From assembly GCA_963970005.1 (NCBI GenBank), contig CAXAMN010008369.1, positions 86,482-150,481 of the forward strand: a stretch of 64,000 nucleotides of DNA, given 5' to 3'. The notes beneath the pieces are model-generated. The model worked only from the letters and a program-made list of their open reading frames with translations. It was not told where the DNA came from and ran no database searches. The translations under genes and the position numbers were made by a program. The DNA comes from Durusdinium trenchii (Eukaryota; Sar; Dinophyceae; Suessiales; Symbiodiniaceae). This document shows positions 1-12,157 of this stretch, piece by piece. Every line of letters starts with the position of its first letter. Position 1 is the stretch's first letter.

Positions 1-217
1 CCAGGGCCAGGCTGTATGTAGTGTAGTTGGTTGTGCTTGGGCTTCTCGTCTGCTAGCAACTGGTGTGGTGGGGCGTTTGACTCTCCAAAGATGTATGGAA
101 TTGCGATGTTGATGTAAACAAGCTCACCCCAAATCTACAGGTTTTATGCAAGTATGTGCGTTTTTTCATGTAAATGGCCTGCTTTGACACCCTTTTAGAA
201 CTTCCTTTGCTTTTTAG

Positions 218-659
218 GCGTGCTACTCAGGCCACTCGAGACGGCTTTGCTGTTGCAAACTTCCATCAGAAGTGCGACAACCAGGGGCCGACGGTTGTGC
301 TTGCTCGCAGCACTGGTGGCTACATCTTTGGGGGTTACACCGACACAGCCTGGGGCAGTGCAGCAAGCTATGCGAGATGCACAGATGCCTTTCTGTTCCG
401 CCTCTGTGGGTGCGACGCTTTGCCGTCGCGACACGGCATTCACCCATGCCAGAAGCATCGCGGCTTGTACCCATCCGGCTATTTGCCAAGCTTTGGTGAC
501 GATTTGTGGTTCCAGCAAAAAGGCGCCCAGGCGGTAGGGCACAGCACCAGCTTCGGAAGCACCTACAATGTATCCGGTACGGGCGGTCACTTCACGTCTT
601 TGGCCGAAGCCAGAACTGTGACCGTGGATGAGATCGAAGTCTTTGGGTGCTCGGCATAA
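218..659 (+). CDS. TLDc-like domain, terminal exon of a gene that starts upstream of the window (copy A)
   Basis: An open exon of about 147 codons ends at a TAA (657-659). Its order of motifs, DGFAVANFHQKCD, then GGYIFGGYTD, AFLFRLCG and near the end VDEIEVFGC, matches the TLDc fold as found in many protist proteins. TLDc domains in characterised proteins are linked to oxidation resistance, and in protists they often follow BTB domains; the function here is unknown. A likely 3' splice site is the pyrimidine-rich run ending at about 217. A second copy lies at 4941-5386 behind BTB-like exons, so this is probably the last exon of a tandem paralogue. Copy A is intact over the whole domain. Family confidence is moderate because only one exon is visible. 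Confidence 0.6.
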
Positions 660-1308
660 GTTCGAGCTTGAGCGGGGCCTCGCGACGAAGTAGCTCATTT
701 CAGTTTCTGTTGTGAGATCAAAGCTTGCAGCATTGCAAAAGGATTCTTAAACTCCATCAGACACGAACTTGTTACGATGTGGGCTTTCGGCCCTTCGCTT
801 TTCTATGTGGGCTTTGGGTCATGCGCTGATCTAAATAAAATCAAGTCAGCAGTGAGTAGGTGCCGTTTGCCGGACAATAGGAGCCGATGCCTCTCTCATA
901 CCTTGAGTCGAAAGCATGTTTGATGATAGTTTTGTTGAATGCCTGTTTCGTCAACCTTCACAAGCCAGAGGGGTACCGCGCAACGATCATGTCAACGACT
1001 CATTCACACCGCACAGCAGCCACAGCGCAGGAAGAAGAAGAGTCTCCCACTCATCCTCCCAGTCGCACCCGATTTCCTGATGAATTCCTGAGACCTTTTT
1101 CGCCGCCATAAAAGCTCCCACTCCACCAGGTGGGAACACTTTTTTGGGGCACTTGGTTGCTGTGGTTGCTTTTGGCACACTTCGTGCTGTTTGGCCGTTG
1201 CAAGAACCATACGGCTTAATTGGGCTCTGAGGGCACTTGGAAGTGGAAGAATACTGTGTGCAGATCGAAGCTGTTTGAGTGGATCAAGCTTTGCGGCTCT
1301 CACTCACC
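660..1308. other. intergenic spacer between the tandem TLDc genes
   Basis: I see no coding segment with splice signals here. A short stretch near 980-1100 is open in two frames but resembles no known protein. Confidence 0.5.
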
Positions 1309-1470
1309 ATGGAGTTGGCGCAGGGAGAGCAGAAAGTCTCGGATTCGTGTCAAGCCCTAAAGCACAGCATGGAGGCAGTGGTTGAGGGCATCAAGAGCAA
1401 GCGTGAGAAGCTAGATAATGTGTTTCTTGGACTGGAGTTGCGTTTGCAGAGCTATATGGGGAAGCTAGAA
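1309..1470 (+). CDS. candidate first coding exon, coiled-coil segment of the BTB/TLDc gene
   Basis: ATG at 1309 opens a frame beginning MELAQGEQKVSD and continuing with a charged heptad-like helix (KHSMEAVVEGIKSKREKLD). This is typical of the coiled coils that precede BTB domains in protist TLDc proteins. The frame stays open to 1515, but the last residues turn hydrophobic and look intronic, so the exon probably ends near 1470. It precedes the BTB-like exon at 2070 on the same strand. Assignment to the same gene is inferred. Confidence 0.35.
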
Positions 1471-2069
1471 GTTGTTATTGTTTCCTCAGTTTTCCTTGGA
1501 GCTTTTTGGATTTGAGGTTTGGCATGGGTCACAAGTAAAGTTCCCAAAGCAGGGTAGTATGACATATACTGTGGATGAACATGGTGCGGTCCAGGGAGGG
1601 TGATACCGGTGCCATTGCTTTTGGGTCGTGTGAGAAGACGAGACGTCTGGAGCAGTGTTTCTCAGCCCGGTGATCCGGTCCTTTCTATTGTTTCCAGAAT
1701 GCATAGCAAAGGGTTCTTCTCCTTTGTCGTAGGGACATCTTTTAATGACTGCTAATGTGTTTGCATTCAGGTTCAAGGGCTTCCTCTTGTTGTGTTTCTC
1801 GCCCCTTGGCCGTAGCGGTTTCCCCAGAGAGCACCGAAGGCTATGGCCCGACAAAAGTTGGATAACCTTCGGCACTTCGTTTCCAACACTCGACCTGGAA
1901 CCTAAGGAACTTCGGTTCAATCTGGCATCTTCACTCCGGGGCTTTCAAGTGACCAGTGGAATAGCTGCCCTTAACACACCTAGGATGGACCGTCGATTGG
2001 GTTCAAACATTCTTTGCGCCGTCGGAGAATGATTGAGGTTTGAGGAGCGCCTGAAGTTGTCCTGCTCAG
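1471..2069. other. presumed intron
   Basis: Non-coding between two candidate exons. A weak open frame at 1745-2032 has no recognisable content. Confidence 0.4.
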
Positions 2070-2167
2070 CGGATGGGAAGGATGAGAAGGCAACGGCGAA
2101 AGGCTCTGACGTGTTGAAGCTGAACGTGGGCGGTGACAACGCGTTTCAAACCAGGAGGGGGAGGAAA
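2070..2167 (+). CDS. BTB/T1-like domain, first exon
   Basis: After an AG at 2068-2069 the frame reads a basic linker and then KLNVGGDNAFQTRR, the classic first strand of BTB/T1 (KCTD-type) domains (LNVGG..F.TRR). It runs into a good donor, AAA/GTAAGG, at 2168. The next exon supplies the expected continuation (TLTAIEGSRLSQMFGGRWD). Exact phase across the intron is uncertain. BTB/T1 domains mediate oligomerisation, for example in potassium-channel T1 and cullin-3 adaptors. Confidence 0.5.
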
Positions 2168-2311
2168 GTAAGGTCCTAGCAGTAAAAAGATGTAAAAAGT
2201 ACATTACCCTCAGATGTGGCTATAAAGTGGCTGTCACTTTCCTCCTTTGTCCTTGCTGTTATTTATACCGTATACCTTTGTGGTTGCGGTGACAGCAGGC
2301 CACCCCGGCAG

Positions 2312-2819
2312 GAGAGACACCCTCACCGCCATCGAAGGCTCGCGCTTGTCGCAGATGTTTGGAGGCCGCTGGGATAAGGTTCTGCCAAAGGACAAGAGTG
2401 GCAGATTCTTCCTCGACCTGGATCCACAGCAGTTCAGGGCTTTGCTCTCTTGGCTGGTTGATGTGAAGCGAACTCCGCCAGGATCACTTGAAGAAACCGA
2501 GCCCCCGGTCGAATCGTTGCCGGAAGAGTTTCGCCCTGGCTTTTTGGATTTGTGCCGCCTCTTGTGTTCACGTGATGATTTGGAGAGTGAGAGCAAGAAA
2601 GCAGAAGAAGAGGATACGGCAGCTTTCTCGGAAACGCTCAAGACTTTGAGGGAAGCTTTGGATTCTACGATCAAGCAGGGCAAGATGGAGATGGACGAGT
2701 CCCATGCTGACCTTGTTGAAAAGGTAATGGCAGTCGCTCAGGCAGCTCTGGACTACGAGTGCACGACTCGTAGACAAAACAGGGTGCTTGATGCACAGCA
2801 GAAGGCCGTAGATATTGAG
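2312..2819 (+). CDS. BTB/T1-like domain (second part) plus coiled coil
   Basis: This roughly 170-codon frame begins RDTLTAIEGSRLSQMF and continues GRFFLDLDPQQFRALLSWL, the middle and C-terminal part of a BTB/T1 fold, followed by PEEFRPGFLDLCRLL. From about 2590 it becomes a charged helix (DDLESESKKAEEEDTAAF) that looks like a coiled coil. It ends at GAG/GTGGG (donor at 2820) in phase 0, which joins cleanly to the exon at 2998 (..DIE + VDFMRQF..). Confidence 0.6.
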
Positions 2820-2997
2820 GTGGGTGGTGGCTCAAAGGTGCTATTTTACAATGTGCGAAGTGTAAAGGAGGAAGTAGGTGTATTTGTTGTATCTTATCGT
2901 ATACTATACTACTATATATCAAAAGGTATACATCAAATTCGCCATCCCAGAGAACGTTGTATGACCCAAACTTCTACTTGTCTGGCTGCGCGCTGAG

Positions 2998-3098
2998 GTG
3001 GATTTCATGAGACAGTTTCTGGGCCGCGGCACTTCTGGCGAGCGTGAAGCGGACATCATTCGCCTGAATGTGAGCGGAGTGGTTCTGGAGACGTGCTC
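2998..3098 (+). CDS. second BTB-like domain, first exon
   Basis: Starts after the AG at 2996-2997 in phase 0 with VDFMRQFLGRG and continues to EADIIRLNVSGVVLETCS. The LNVSG..LET core is a second BTB/T1 first strand in a form diverged from the one at 2123. The 3' edge is uncertain; a GA-type donor near 3099 would fit dinoflagellate usage. Confidence 0.45.
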
Positions 3099-4284
3099 CG
3101 GAAATCTATTGTTATATACTCTTGTTTACCTTCCTGAAAGCCTCCCAAAAGCCAACGGTTTCAGTGAAAAAGATAACCAATTGAAGTCCGTGTCGCAAGT
3201 TGTTTTTCCATACTTACTTCACCCCATCGTAAATCCCAGAAAGGTTCTTCTGCACAAAAAGAGGAAGTGGCGGTTCTGGAATCCAAGCTAAGCAGGAAAC
3301 TGCTTGTCAATTGGTGTTCTGCTTGCGTAAGCAGAGATGGGACGATGCAACAGCACTCTGACAATTCTCTTGCGATTCCGACCAGTTGGTTATGGGAGTG
3401 GCTTAGGAGGCTGTTTGTGCAACTACCCACTGTTTAGGACAACACTTGAAGTCTGTGCTGCAAACAATTTCTCCACGTCAACATTAGAAGTTGCGACCAG
3501 CACAAGGCTTTGCACACTTTCATTCAACTCAAGCCCAAATCCCGGATAGGTTCTTGGACACCTCGAGGAGGAATCTGTCTTTCGGACCCCAACTTGCGTC
3601 CAAGCAGGGCGCTGCATGATGCACAGGAACTTCCGCTTGCATAAATCAAAGGAAGATGGAAGCGCCCCGCGTGCGTTTCCCATGCAACATGCCTTCAAAT
3701 CCTTTTGGCCAGCCAGGAGACCTTCCGATCAACCTTGCTATTTGAGAGTGAGTCCCAGTTGGCTGCTAAATTTGGAGAGGCCTGGACCTGTGATACTGCA
3801 GGTGCTTTGCCACGTTATATGTATAGTAGACTTGACTTGGGTTCAGGCCACCAGCCCTATTGAAGTATATGCAGCAGTCTCAAAAGCAAATTGTGTGCGT
3901 TCTATGAGTCCTTCGGCTAAAGTAAAGGCATTCCCTTCGACAATCAGCTATTTGTGGCCTTGAGAAGGCACAAGTGCTAGAGTTCTAGAGTGCATAGTCA
4001 GATTTCAGGGGTGATTTGGAGTCGCATCACTGTGAGAAAAACTTCCGTTGCAGAACAGGTTCTTCCTCTTGCTGGGTTGCCTTTGTCAGGTTGGTCGACC
4101 GCCCAGACTGAATTGTCACAATCAACCAGCAGGAGATTCTTCACTCAAGAGATACGTTCACTTTCTAGTTCAAGTATTAGACGTGCCTACGTAGTACTTG
4201 GCGCTTGTAGCTCACAAGGTAAGTTGTGGGTGAGGCACTTTCAACCTGTTTAGAGCAGACATTACAGCGTAGCAGGCTTGGACC
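3099..4284. other. intron of the BTB/TLDc gene
   Basis: About 1.2 kb with scattered short frames but no recognisable protein. Confidence 0.4.
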
Positions 4285-4564
4285 ATGCAAAGTGACGAGA
4301 TGGTGGACGGAGAGGTCTTCTTCGACGAAGACCCTGAGCTCTTCAAACTGCTCATGCTCCACTTGAGGCTCAAAGGGCTCCTTGGCCGGGAATTTGCTCC
4401 ACAGATCCCAGCTCCAAAGAGGGGTGCATGGAACCGGTTCACCGAGTACTTGAACTTAGAAGGCATGAAAGTCGTGGACTTGGTTGACACAAAGTTGGCT
4501 GACTCCCAGAAGCAGCTGCTCTTGCTGCAATGGCTGCCGCTCAAGAAGCTGAAGTTGCTCTACC
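4285..4564 (+). CDS. second BTB-like domain, continuation
   Basis: The frame reads SDEMVDGEVFFDEDPELFKL followed by LMLHLRLKGLL, matching the second half of a BTB fold (FFDEDP..F..LL..LR). It then continues into a helical stretch rich in Leu and Lys. It ends at a TACC/GTGTGA donor at 4565. The true 5' edge is probably at an AG around 4291-4292, so the ATG at 4285 may be incidental. Confidence 0.5.
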
Positions 4565-4940
4565 GTGTGACTTGGACTAGGACCCAGGTGCCACCTGCTT
4601 GTACAGCTGGCCTTGGAAGATTCTTAATTACTCATGCTGCTAGCTATTCACCACTGAGTTAGACACTGGTTTGCTCGGCTGCCCTACTACTCACTTAGCC
4701 GGTGCGGCTGGAGGAATGATGCCTTATCGTTCTCTCCGAGAGTTCATTTTTAACACGTTTTGTCACCTTTGACTTTCAACACCCTGAAAAATCTGGTGGA
4801 CAGTGCCTGCTGCCAGGCTTTCCGTGGTTCAATTGTGTATGATAACCTTGTTCCATTTTGCAGTATGGGCAAGTCATGTTAAATAGATGTATATGGCAAC
4901 CCTTTCAAAATTCCGCCTTTTCACGTGCCACCAAAAATGA

Positions 4941-5386
4941 GCTACTCAGGCCACTCAAGACGGCTTTGCGCCTGCAAACTTCCATCAGAAGTGCGACAAC
5001 CGGGGGCCGACGGTCGTGCTCGCCCGCAGCACTGGTGGCTACATCTTTGGGGGTTACACCGATGCAGCGTGGAGCAGCACAAATCAATACGTGAGATGTG
5101 AAGGAGCTTTTTTGTTCCGCCTCTGTGGGCCCAACGCCTCGCCGTCGCGGCACGACATTTTCCAGAATCATCAGCATGGCATTTCCTGCTCTGTGTCCTA
5201 CTTGCCGGTCTTCGGTGGGGGGGCACGATTTGCAGCTCCAACAATGCGGAAGCCAGGGACAAGCAACGTTCAGTGTATTTGGACATACCTACAATGCGTC
5301 CGGCACGGGCGGTCAGTTCACGTTTTTTGGCCGAAGCCCAAACTGTGACCGTGGATGAGATCGAAGTCTTTGGGTGCTCGGCATAA
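4941..5386 (+). pseudogene. TLDc-like exon, copy B, with two homopolymer frameshifts
   Basis: Same domain as 218-659: DGFAPANFHQKCDN, GGYIFGGYTD, AFLFRLCG, then a C-terminus ending VDEIEVFGC. The reading frame shifts twice relative to copy A. The first shift is at the G7 run 5217-5223, where six G would keep frame; the second is at the T6 run 5323-5328, where five T would keep frame. The two +1 shifts do not cancel. Either the gene is decaying or the assembly over-calls homopolymers. It lies directly downstream of the BTB-like exons, so it is probably their terminal exon. Confidence 0.55.
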
Positions 5387-5891
5387 GATCGAGCTTGAGC
5401 CGGGGAGACCCGGAAGTGGTTCATGTCCCATACGCCTGAAACTTCTGCTGTTGTTGTTGTTGTACCAGAAAAGCTTTCATTGCAGAAGGATCTTGAACTT
5501 CAACAGTTCAGACATGAAGTGTTTTTTTGATGTGGGCAGTGGGCCGTGAGATCATTAGTAATGATGAGACGTTGCCTCCCTCATGCCAGCTGGAGGAGGC
5601 AATGGCACAGTAGTTGATAGTCTTGGCGCGCCTGTGATCAATGTGAGTTCGGTGACCTTTTCAAGCGGAAGGGTTTGCCAACACACAGCGATTATCGCAA
5701 TGGCTCATTTACACTGCACAGCGCAGAAAAAAGAGCCTCCACTCATCCCAAGCACCAGATTTCCATGTTTCCCAGACCTTTCGCCCCGCATTTTCCACTA
5801 TGAGTATAGGATGATCCCGTTAACTTTGACTACTGTACCTGATCGAGGTTTCTTGTGAGCTCTACCTTTGCCGGAACGGCTTCTTTTCCAG
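5387..5891. other. intergenic region
   Basis: No supported gene. It contains a short TGT/TTG-type triplet run at about 5443-5462. Confidence 0.5.
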
Positions 5892-5988
5892 GCAGTGCTC
5901 GGCAGCGCTTCGTCCAGCGGCTCTTCGCGCGGAGCGCCTACCTGGACCGTCCGGGAGAGCCGGTGCCGCCGGAGGCGCGATATGCGCG
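5892..5988 (+). CDS. orphan internal exon
   Basis: Bounded by a TTTTCCAG acceptor and a CG/GTGACA donor. The protein-like frame reads ARQRFVQRLFARSAYLDRPG and then EPVPPEARYA. No family recognised. It may belong to the gene whose last exon is at 6678-6749. Confidence 0.3.
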
Positions 5989-6677
5989 GTGACACGGTGG
6001 TGGGTGGGATGAAGAGATTAAGTGGATGGGACGCTGGGAAGGGATTTCATTGTGAAATGGTATGCTGATCGTGTGCTGTATGCTTTTGCGGGAAATCCAG
6101 TGCCGAAGATGTAATTTTACACTTATATAAAGATAAAGACTGGTAGAGAATTGGCACGCCAGCTGTTCCTCGAATTCTCTCCTCATATTCTGGGGTGATT
6201 CAGCTGCCCCACTTGCCGTCAATCCGCCGAACGAGCGGATGGCAGGAGGTCTACCAATCCTTGGTAGAACACTTCCAGCGCTGGGCCCAGTGCCTCAGCA
6301 GTTTCGGCCTATGCCTCCTTGAGGCGGGGGTGGGAGGCCTTGCTGATCGGTGGATGAGTTGATCTGTGTAGGAAATCCATCCCTTTGAGTCAGTACTCGC
6401 GGGTTGTTTCGCCAACAGCTAGAAGCAGATAGTTTTTTTGAGTGCAAAGGTGATGGCGCGAGCTTGCTTTTTTCCATGCTGTTTGTTTCATAACACGTTG
6501 CTTCATTGCACGTTACTACAAAGAAGCAACTTCAGAAACTGATACAGACCACCACCGATAGCCATCACCACATAGACAGAACACTGCCAATTGTGGAGCA
6601 AACGATGCCGGGAGCTTCCGGTTTCCCTTTGTTCGTGAAGAGCAACATCTCTCTCCTGCCTGGCTTCCGGTGTCCAG
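5989..6677. other. presumed intron or spacer
   Basis: Nothing recognisable in either strand. Confidence 0.4.
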
Positions 6678-6749
6678 GTCATGCTTTTGGACGTGCCCAA
6701 CACCCGGCGCTACTTCAACGAGAACGTGACTTGCCCGATGGGGGACTGA
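6678..6749 (+). CDS. orphan terminal exon
   Basis: Follows a CCAG acceptor. The frame VMLLDVPNTRRYFNENVTC ends PMGD and then TGA at 6747-6749. It reads as a genuine C-terminus, but I cannot assign a family. Confidence 0.33.
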   Translation, partial: VMLLDVPNTRRYFNENVTCPMGD

Positions 6750-9112
6750 AAAAGAACGATTTAGTCGGGGCCAGATGGTGTGGATCATCGGCTTCAATGG
6801 CCATGAGAGATAATGAAAGCCATTCTATAACGCTGTTTGTATCGACCGGTTCTTGTCTCTGTTTGGCCTTGGAGGCCTTTTGTTTGCATTCCTTTGGTCT
6901 GGGGCTGCGAGGTGTTCTGTTTTGGAGATTGGGCGTCCTGGATGAGACAATGTCAACTTGAGGATTTCCAGTGGTCTTCATCCCTTAAGCAGTTCTCTTT
7001 CAAGATTGCATAGATCGAAAGACACGCGCCAAATTTCAGGAGACAGCGTGACGTCTCATCCTTCACTGCTTATGCTTTGAACTCTTCCTTCAGGACCCTG
7101 TCCATGCCCGAAAAATCCCGAAAATAAACAGTATTCATCAAGGACTTGACGTAGGTTTTAAATGGATCCCCGAGTAATTACCTTCCGTAGGTTCGATGAC
7201 CTGTTGCCTGGACCACCTGTTGCTGGCACGACCCGCCATGCGGTTTCCTCACTGCGCGACCTGCCGGTCCCAGGTGTCGTTCCATTTTGACCTGGAAGCC
7301 GCTTTGTCGCGGCAATACTTGGTCCCAGCGAAGGCCTTCTGCTTGGCCTTGGCCGAAGCCGGTGACTCGGTCGAAGGAGTGCAGTTCCGGATGGTAGCTC
7401 CTGCAACGTTCACCGACCTTGCAGTGGGCCTTTCACGTGATTCCAACCAGCCATGGTCATTGTCTCGAACTCCTTGTGTGAGTTTTCATTGTTCAGAAGA
7501 GACCCCAAGCCAAACAACAGAGAACCAACCCTTTTGGAGAGTTTGGAAGTTTTGATTTTCTCTTATTCCAGTTCTTTGCTGTTTTACCTCATCCTGAGAT
7601 CACATAGTACCATCCTGTTTTCCGTCGCGTGGTACGAATGGGCCGCAGCGTGCCGACCGCTTCTTCGCGGAGTCGCGAGGGGGGGCGGGGAGACAAGTGC
7701 CCCTCGTCCGACTTGGTGAGTCCTTCGCGAAGTCGTTTTCTTCGAGGCCTCTTCAGTTGCGCTGATGCCAAGAGCTTGAAGTGCTACCCCGTATCCCGGC
7801 GGCAACTAGAAGGGGTGCTGGTGAATGGTGAGGGGGGGATGGCTGGCAGCTGGAGAAATGGGATCTAAAAGATTCTAAAGGTGCTTTGGCGAGAGGTGGT
7901 AGATGCATGTAGATGCCTTTGGTTGCAAGAATGACTCGGTTTACTTATGTGATGCTCAAGGAATCAGATGCAATTGGAAAAGGAGCTCGCGCATCCAATG
8001 CAAAGGAGCACCTCCACCGCTGTCACGAGTCGATCCATGGCCGGGGAGCCGAGCTCCAAGGAGTCCGGAGATTACTGCCGCATCATGAACCAGCACGTGA
8101 AGAGGCGTCTGCCACGGAAGGGGGGCGGGGGGTCGTGACATTCCGTTTGGGATCGAACATGTTGACATGAGGGTCAGAGATTGAAAGGATCCAAGCAGAA
8201 ATGATGCATTTGCCCGGCTCTTGACGAATGACCCATGAGACTTTGTACGGAGAACGGATAACTGCACTCTTTTTTTGGTCAGTTTTTTTCCAAGCCAATA
8301 CCAGGAAGAATCACTGTCACACAAGACCTTTCTGAACACCATCCAACCGCAAGGGCGTCGCAGTGCACACCCGACTGTTGAAGTCCTCCACGACTGTATG
8401 GGTTTTCATCCCGTGCGCGCGAGGTATCCCTTCCACGTTCGCCTGGCCGAGCAGAAAGACCTGGAGTCCTTGATGGCCCTCCAGCGCCGTGCGCGCGTGG
8501 GGAGCTTGGAGGCGCGAGGAGGGGAGCGTCCGGTGCTGGTCGCATCCCAGCAGAAGTGAGGTGTTTCTTTCATCATGTGGTGCAGCAGCAGAGAAAGCAA
8601 AGCATGAAGGCATGATCAATAGCAGACCCATCCGTAATTATGTTTAGAGATAATTCATGAATGATATTGATATCAATCATATTGAGCCCAAAACGATGAG
8701 ATGATGATCCTCCAAAGCATAGGGGCTCCACGAAGCTTTTGGGGTGAAGACGACGGACCTCCGTTCCGACCCCGTGCTCCTGCGCAGGCGGCACGTGGCA
8801 CCGTGGCCGGGCGCTTGGCTCGGGCGCCACTGGGGAACTTCGTGGCGGAAGATGAGGGGGGAGAACTCTTGGGGGCTCCTTGGTGAGAGATGTGGAGCAT
8901 TGTGGAGAACGTGCATGAGGATTGAGGGTGATTTGAAGGGATGTGGAATGTTCTATAGTTGCATTGTTAGGTTAGATTCAAGAACACAACGGAGCAAGAT
9001 CTGTGTTCCTTTAAGTTCTGTTCTTCTTCCTAAACAGTAAACAAAGATCATCGTTTCATCAATTCCATTCTGGAGGGTTGGCCAGAAATCTGGGGGGGAT
9101 GAAGTGGGGGAG
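6750..9112. other. region with scattered orphan exon candidates
   Basis: Three + strand stretches look exonic but belong to no family I recognise. One near 7230-7440 contains FDLEAALSRQYLVPAKAFC. One near 8035-8119 reads AGEPSSKESGDYCRIMNQHV before a donor-like site. One near 8430-8559 contains LESLMALQRRARVGSLEARG and ends at a TGA. The rest appears non-coding. Confidence 0.3.
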
Positions 9113-9240
9113 GATGGAGATGTTTTGCTCTTCCGTGGCATCGCCGCCAGTGAGGCCATCTACACCACCCGCCTCCGTGACCAGTCCGCTCCGCTGGTGG
9201 CGGAACCTGAGGAGCGGTCGAGCGAGGAGCTGGAAGCCAC
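9113..9240 (+). CDS. orphan internal exon
   Basis: An AG acceptor at 9111-9112 and a GTGACTTGG donor at 9241 enclose a frame reading DGDVLLFRGIAASEAIYTTR, then LRDQSAPLVAEPEERSSEEL. The mixed charged and hydrophobic pattern is protein-like. No family recognised. Confidence 0.3.
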
Positions 9241-11649
9241 GTGACTTGGTACCAATGGGGGATTGGGTGGAAAGCAGGTGGAGTTGGAACGAAAGTTGAG
9301 ATTGGGATTGGGTTGGGTTGGGTTTTACAGATGCGATGATGACGTGGCCGCAAGACGGACAGATTTGCTTTACATTGGTGGTCTGAGTACCTCCAATGGT
9401 GGCAGGAACAGGCTGAGGTGTGAGGTGTGAGGATGCTCCACCCCGAAAAAAGGCAGTGCAGTGAACTATGGAACTCGCTAAGGCTTCTGTAAAGAACTCA
9501 GTCCTGCACCAAAAATCAGTCTTTCAGGATTTCAAACACTTCCAGGATGCACTTCCCAGTCTTGTACTTCAGACTGGCATACAAACCATATTTAGTAGAC
9601 TCGGATGTACCGGGCGTTGGGGCTCCAACGCCGCCCGAGGCTGCAGATCATCGCATTGCATGCAGACCCGGAGGCCGGCTGGGCTGGTGCGACGTGCGTC
9701 TTGTGCCTGTGTGGACTGAGGGCGTCCATCTGGGTGTGGAGTGACCTTTGTTGAGTGTAGGATTTGTTCAAAATTCAATGCAAGAGGGGATGGACGTTCT
9801 TGAATTAAGGTTGCAAAGTTGGGAATTCTTTGATCCCTTCTATTGAACAAGACTATTCCCTTTAGACGCTGGCCAAATATGTAGATCATTTTTGGCACTT
9901 TCACGATTTCCAACGAAAGTTTGTCACTCAGAACTTGGACTTTCTACTCACACCCTGCACACCCTTCCCACCACCGGCACCAAGCAACGAGTGTGAGTGC
10001 AAATTGAAGGAGCTTAAAAAAGGGTCGACTTCCGCGGGCAATTGAAGATCTGGAACGAAGTCCAAACTGACAGACGCAGATATCACAAGCTGGGTAAGTT
10101 TGTACCCACCTGAGGGAGAGAATGTTTATGTTTTTTGCCATAGATCCACCACCCACATTTCTTTGGGAGGATACACCCTCATTCACTCTTCCTCCAACGG
10201 AACGTCCAGGCGCCCGGCGTGGGCGCTTTGCCTCTCGGCGCGTGAAGACACCAGACACCACGGGATGGAGGAGTCGGAGTTCGCTCAGCTGCTAAGAGGG
10301 TCTCAATGGGGATGGATGTGGGAGAGAGTCTACAAACTCGACCAAATCATGGACTGGTGCAAGCACGGACTGGTGCGGCACTCCGCACGTCTGATCAAGG
10401 CTGCCTAAAACGTCAAAGAAGATCTCTACTTTTTGCTGGGGCGGGTCGCACCAGGGCACCAGGGCGAACAAGAGGCACACTCAGTGGTTCGTTTTTGCCT
10501 TTGGAAAGGATCCAAGGATCGTCCAAGTACGGGTATCTAAGTTAAGGATCGTCCAAGTATCGTCATGGTCAGCCAGACATGGTGAGACTGAGCTATGGTT
10601 TCCCGACCCCCAACAAAAGCTCCACACATCGACGAGATCTGAAGGAAGGGGTCTGGTCGGCACCGAGAGAATCTCCACTGGATTGGGGGCTTTCATAAAG
10701 CTATTGCTCCTGGAACTTAAATTATTGCCTCAATTAAGGCATTTCCTCAGAAGGATTCGAAGATCCAATCCACATTTGCTAGGTCCGACCCATCCGGGCT
10801 TGCACTGCTGAACCGGTCAAACATCCTTCACCTCCACTTAGGTTGCACCTTTTGGTGTGCGGCAGGGTTGTCTCTGGTTTCCACACCAAGGCATCCTGTT
10901 CCTTCATTGGTGGTTGTTTTGAGGAAGCTCTGCATCAGAAAGCGGGTTCGACCGATCCTATCCCCGACAGGTTTGTTGCTTCTTTTCTTTCCAACCACTC
11001 AAATCTAGCCACCCCGGAACATACATTCTGAACATTCCTTTTGAACCATTGACATTCTGGACTCATACCCCCTGCAAACACACCAGGAACATAATATATC
11101 ATTATCACTATCATTGTCATTGTTATTGGTTGTTATCATCATTATCACTTGTTAAGATTGTTATATGACATTCCATTCATTTCCGAAACCCTCCCGATGC
11201 CTGGTTCGGTTCATTCGAGGGGTTCCCCTCTCTCCCGCCCCTTCCCGCCCCAGGCTCCGGGACTTCGTCTTACAACTTCTGCGGGCGGAGCGAGCACCTG
11301 GACCGGACGACGACGTGCGGAAGACGCGCGCGTGCACGGAGATGCGGTGACGGAGTTGCGGTGAGTCTGTCAGCGTGTTTTGCACGGATTCCGTGGTTCT
11401 TGGGGATGTCATCAGAGGGAGAGAGAGTTTGTGAAGGTTCCTTTTTCACCCCAAAGTGAGCCTCCCGAAATGGATGAACCTTCATCACGGATCGCTTCCC
11501 AAGTTGGACCTTTCCGGCTCGCCCCCCAAAACCTCCAACCAAACGCCAAGACCCCCGCCGAGGGCGCTGGAGCGCAGTGCGTGGGACTGAGCCGCTGCGG
11601 TCAGTGGGCTCAGACTTCCATGAGCCACTTGGCATGGATGAACTGCGCA
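9241..11649. other. mostly non-coding; one exon candidate near 11.3 kb
   Basis: A frame around 11254-11348 (DFVLQLLRAERAPGPDDDVR) ends at a GTGACGG donor-like site and may be an exon. Otherwise I see no gene. The region ends abruptly at the AT-rich island. Confidence 0.3.
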
Positions 11650-11761
11650 AGGGGCCCTTAAAAAAATGTTAAAAACGTTACTTCAAAGAATTTTTTATAA
11701 CTCAAATTATAGCAGTATAAACACTCAAAAACATATTCACAAAAAACACAACAGACTACCA

Positions 11762-11995
11762 CATATAACCTCACTCATTTTTCAAAATCATAACTCTCAT
11801 AACTACTAACCATCTGGTACCTCATTCACTTTTCAAAATCATTACAGTGAATACATAACTATCTCATTCATTCCACAAAATCATCACTACTAACCATCTA
11901 TTACCTCATTCATTTCTTAAAAATCATAACTACTAACCATGTTTTACCTCATCCCTTCTATTGAAATCATTGTATACATCATCACCTCATCCATT
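11762..11995. repeat. degenerate AT-rich tandem repeat
   Basis: The phrase CCTCATTCATTTTTCAAAAT recurs with variation, followed by TCATAACTACTAACCAT, at about 55-60 bp spacing. Copies lie around 11769, 11819, 11869, 11906 and 11947. It lies at the left end of the AT-rich island. Confidence 0.55.
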
Positions 11996-12157
11996 CCATA
12001 CCCAAAAAAAACAACCAAACAGCACACAACAAAACACACCAAGCAAAGAACAACATAAAAGACACAAAACAATAGACAACAATATAGCATAACCCCTCAC
12101 CTTTAATAATCCTATCTTACAAATCCATAATTCTATTAGATATATATTAGACATATG

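Noticed and set aside
195-698. Minus-strand 167-codon frame over the first TLDc exon
   Set aside because: Shadow of the TLDc exon; the minus reading has no domain resemblance.
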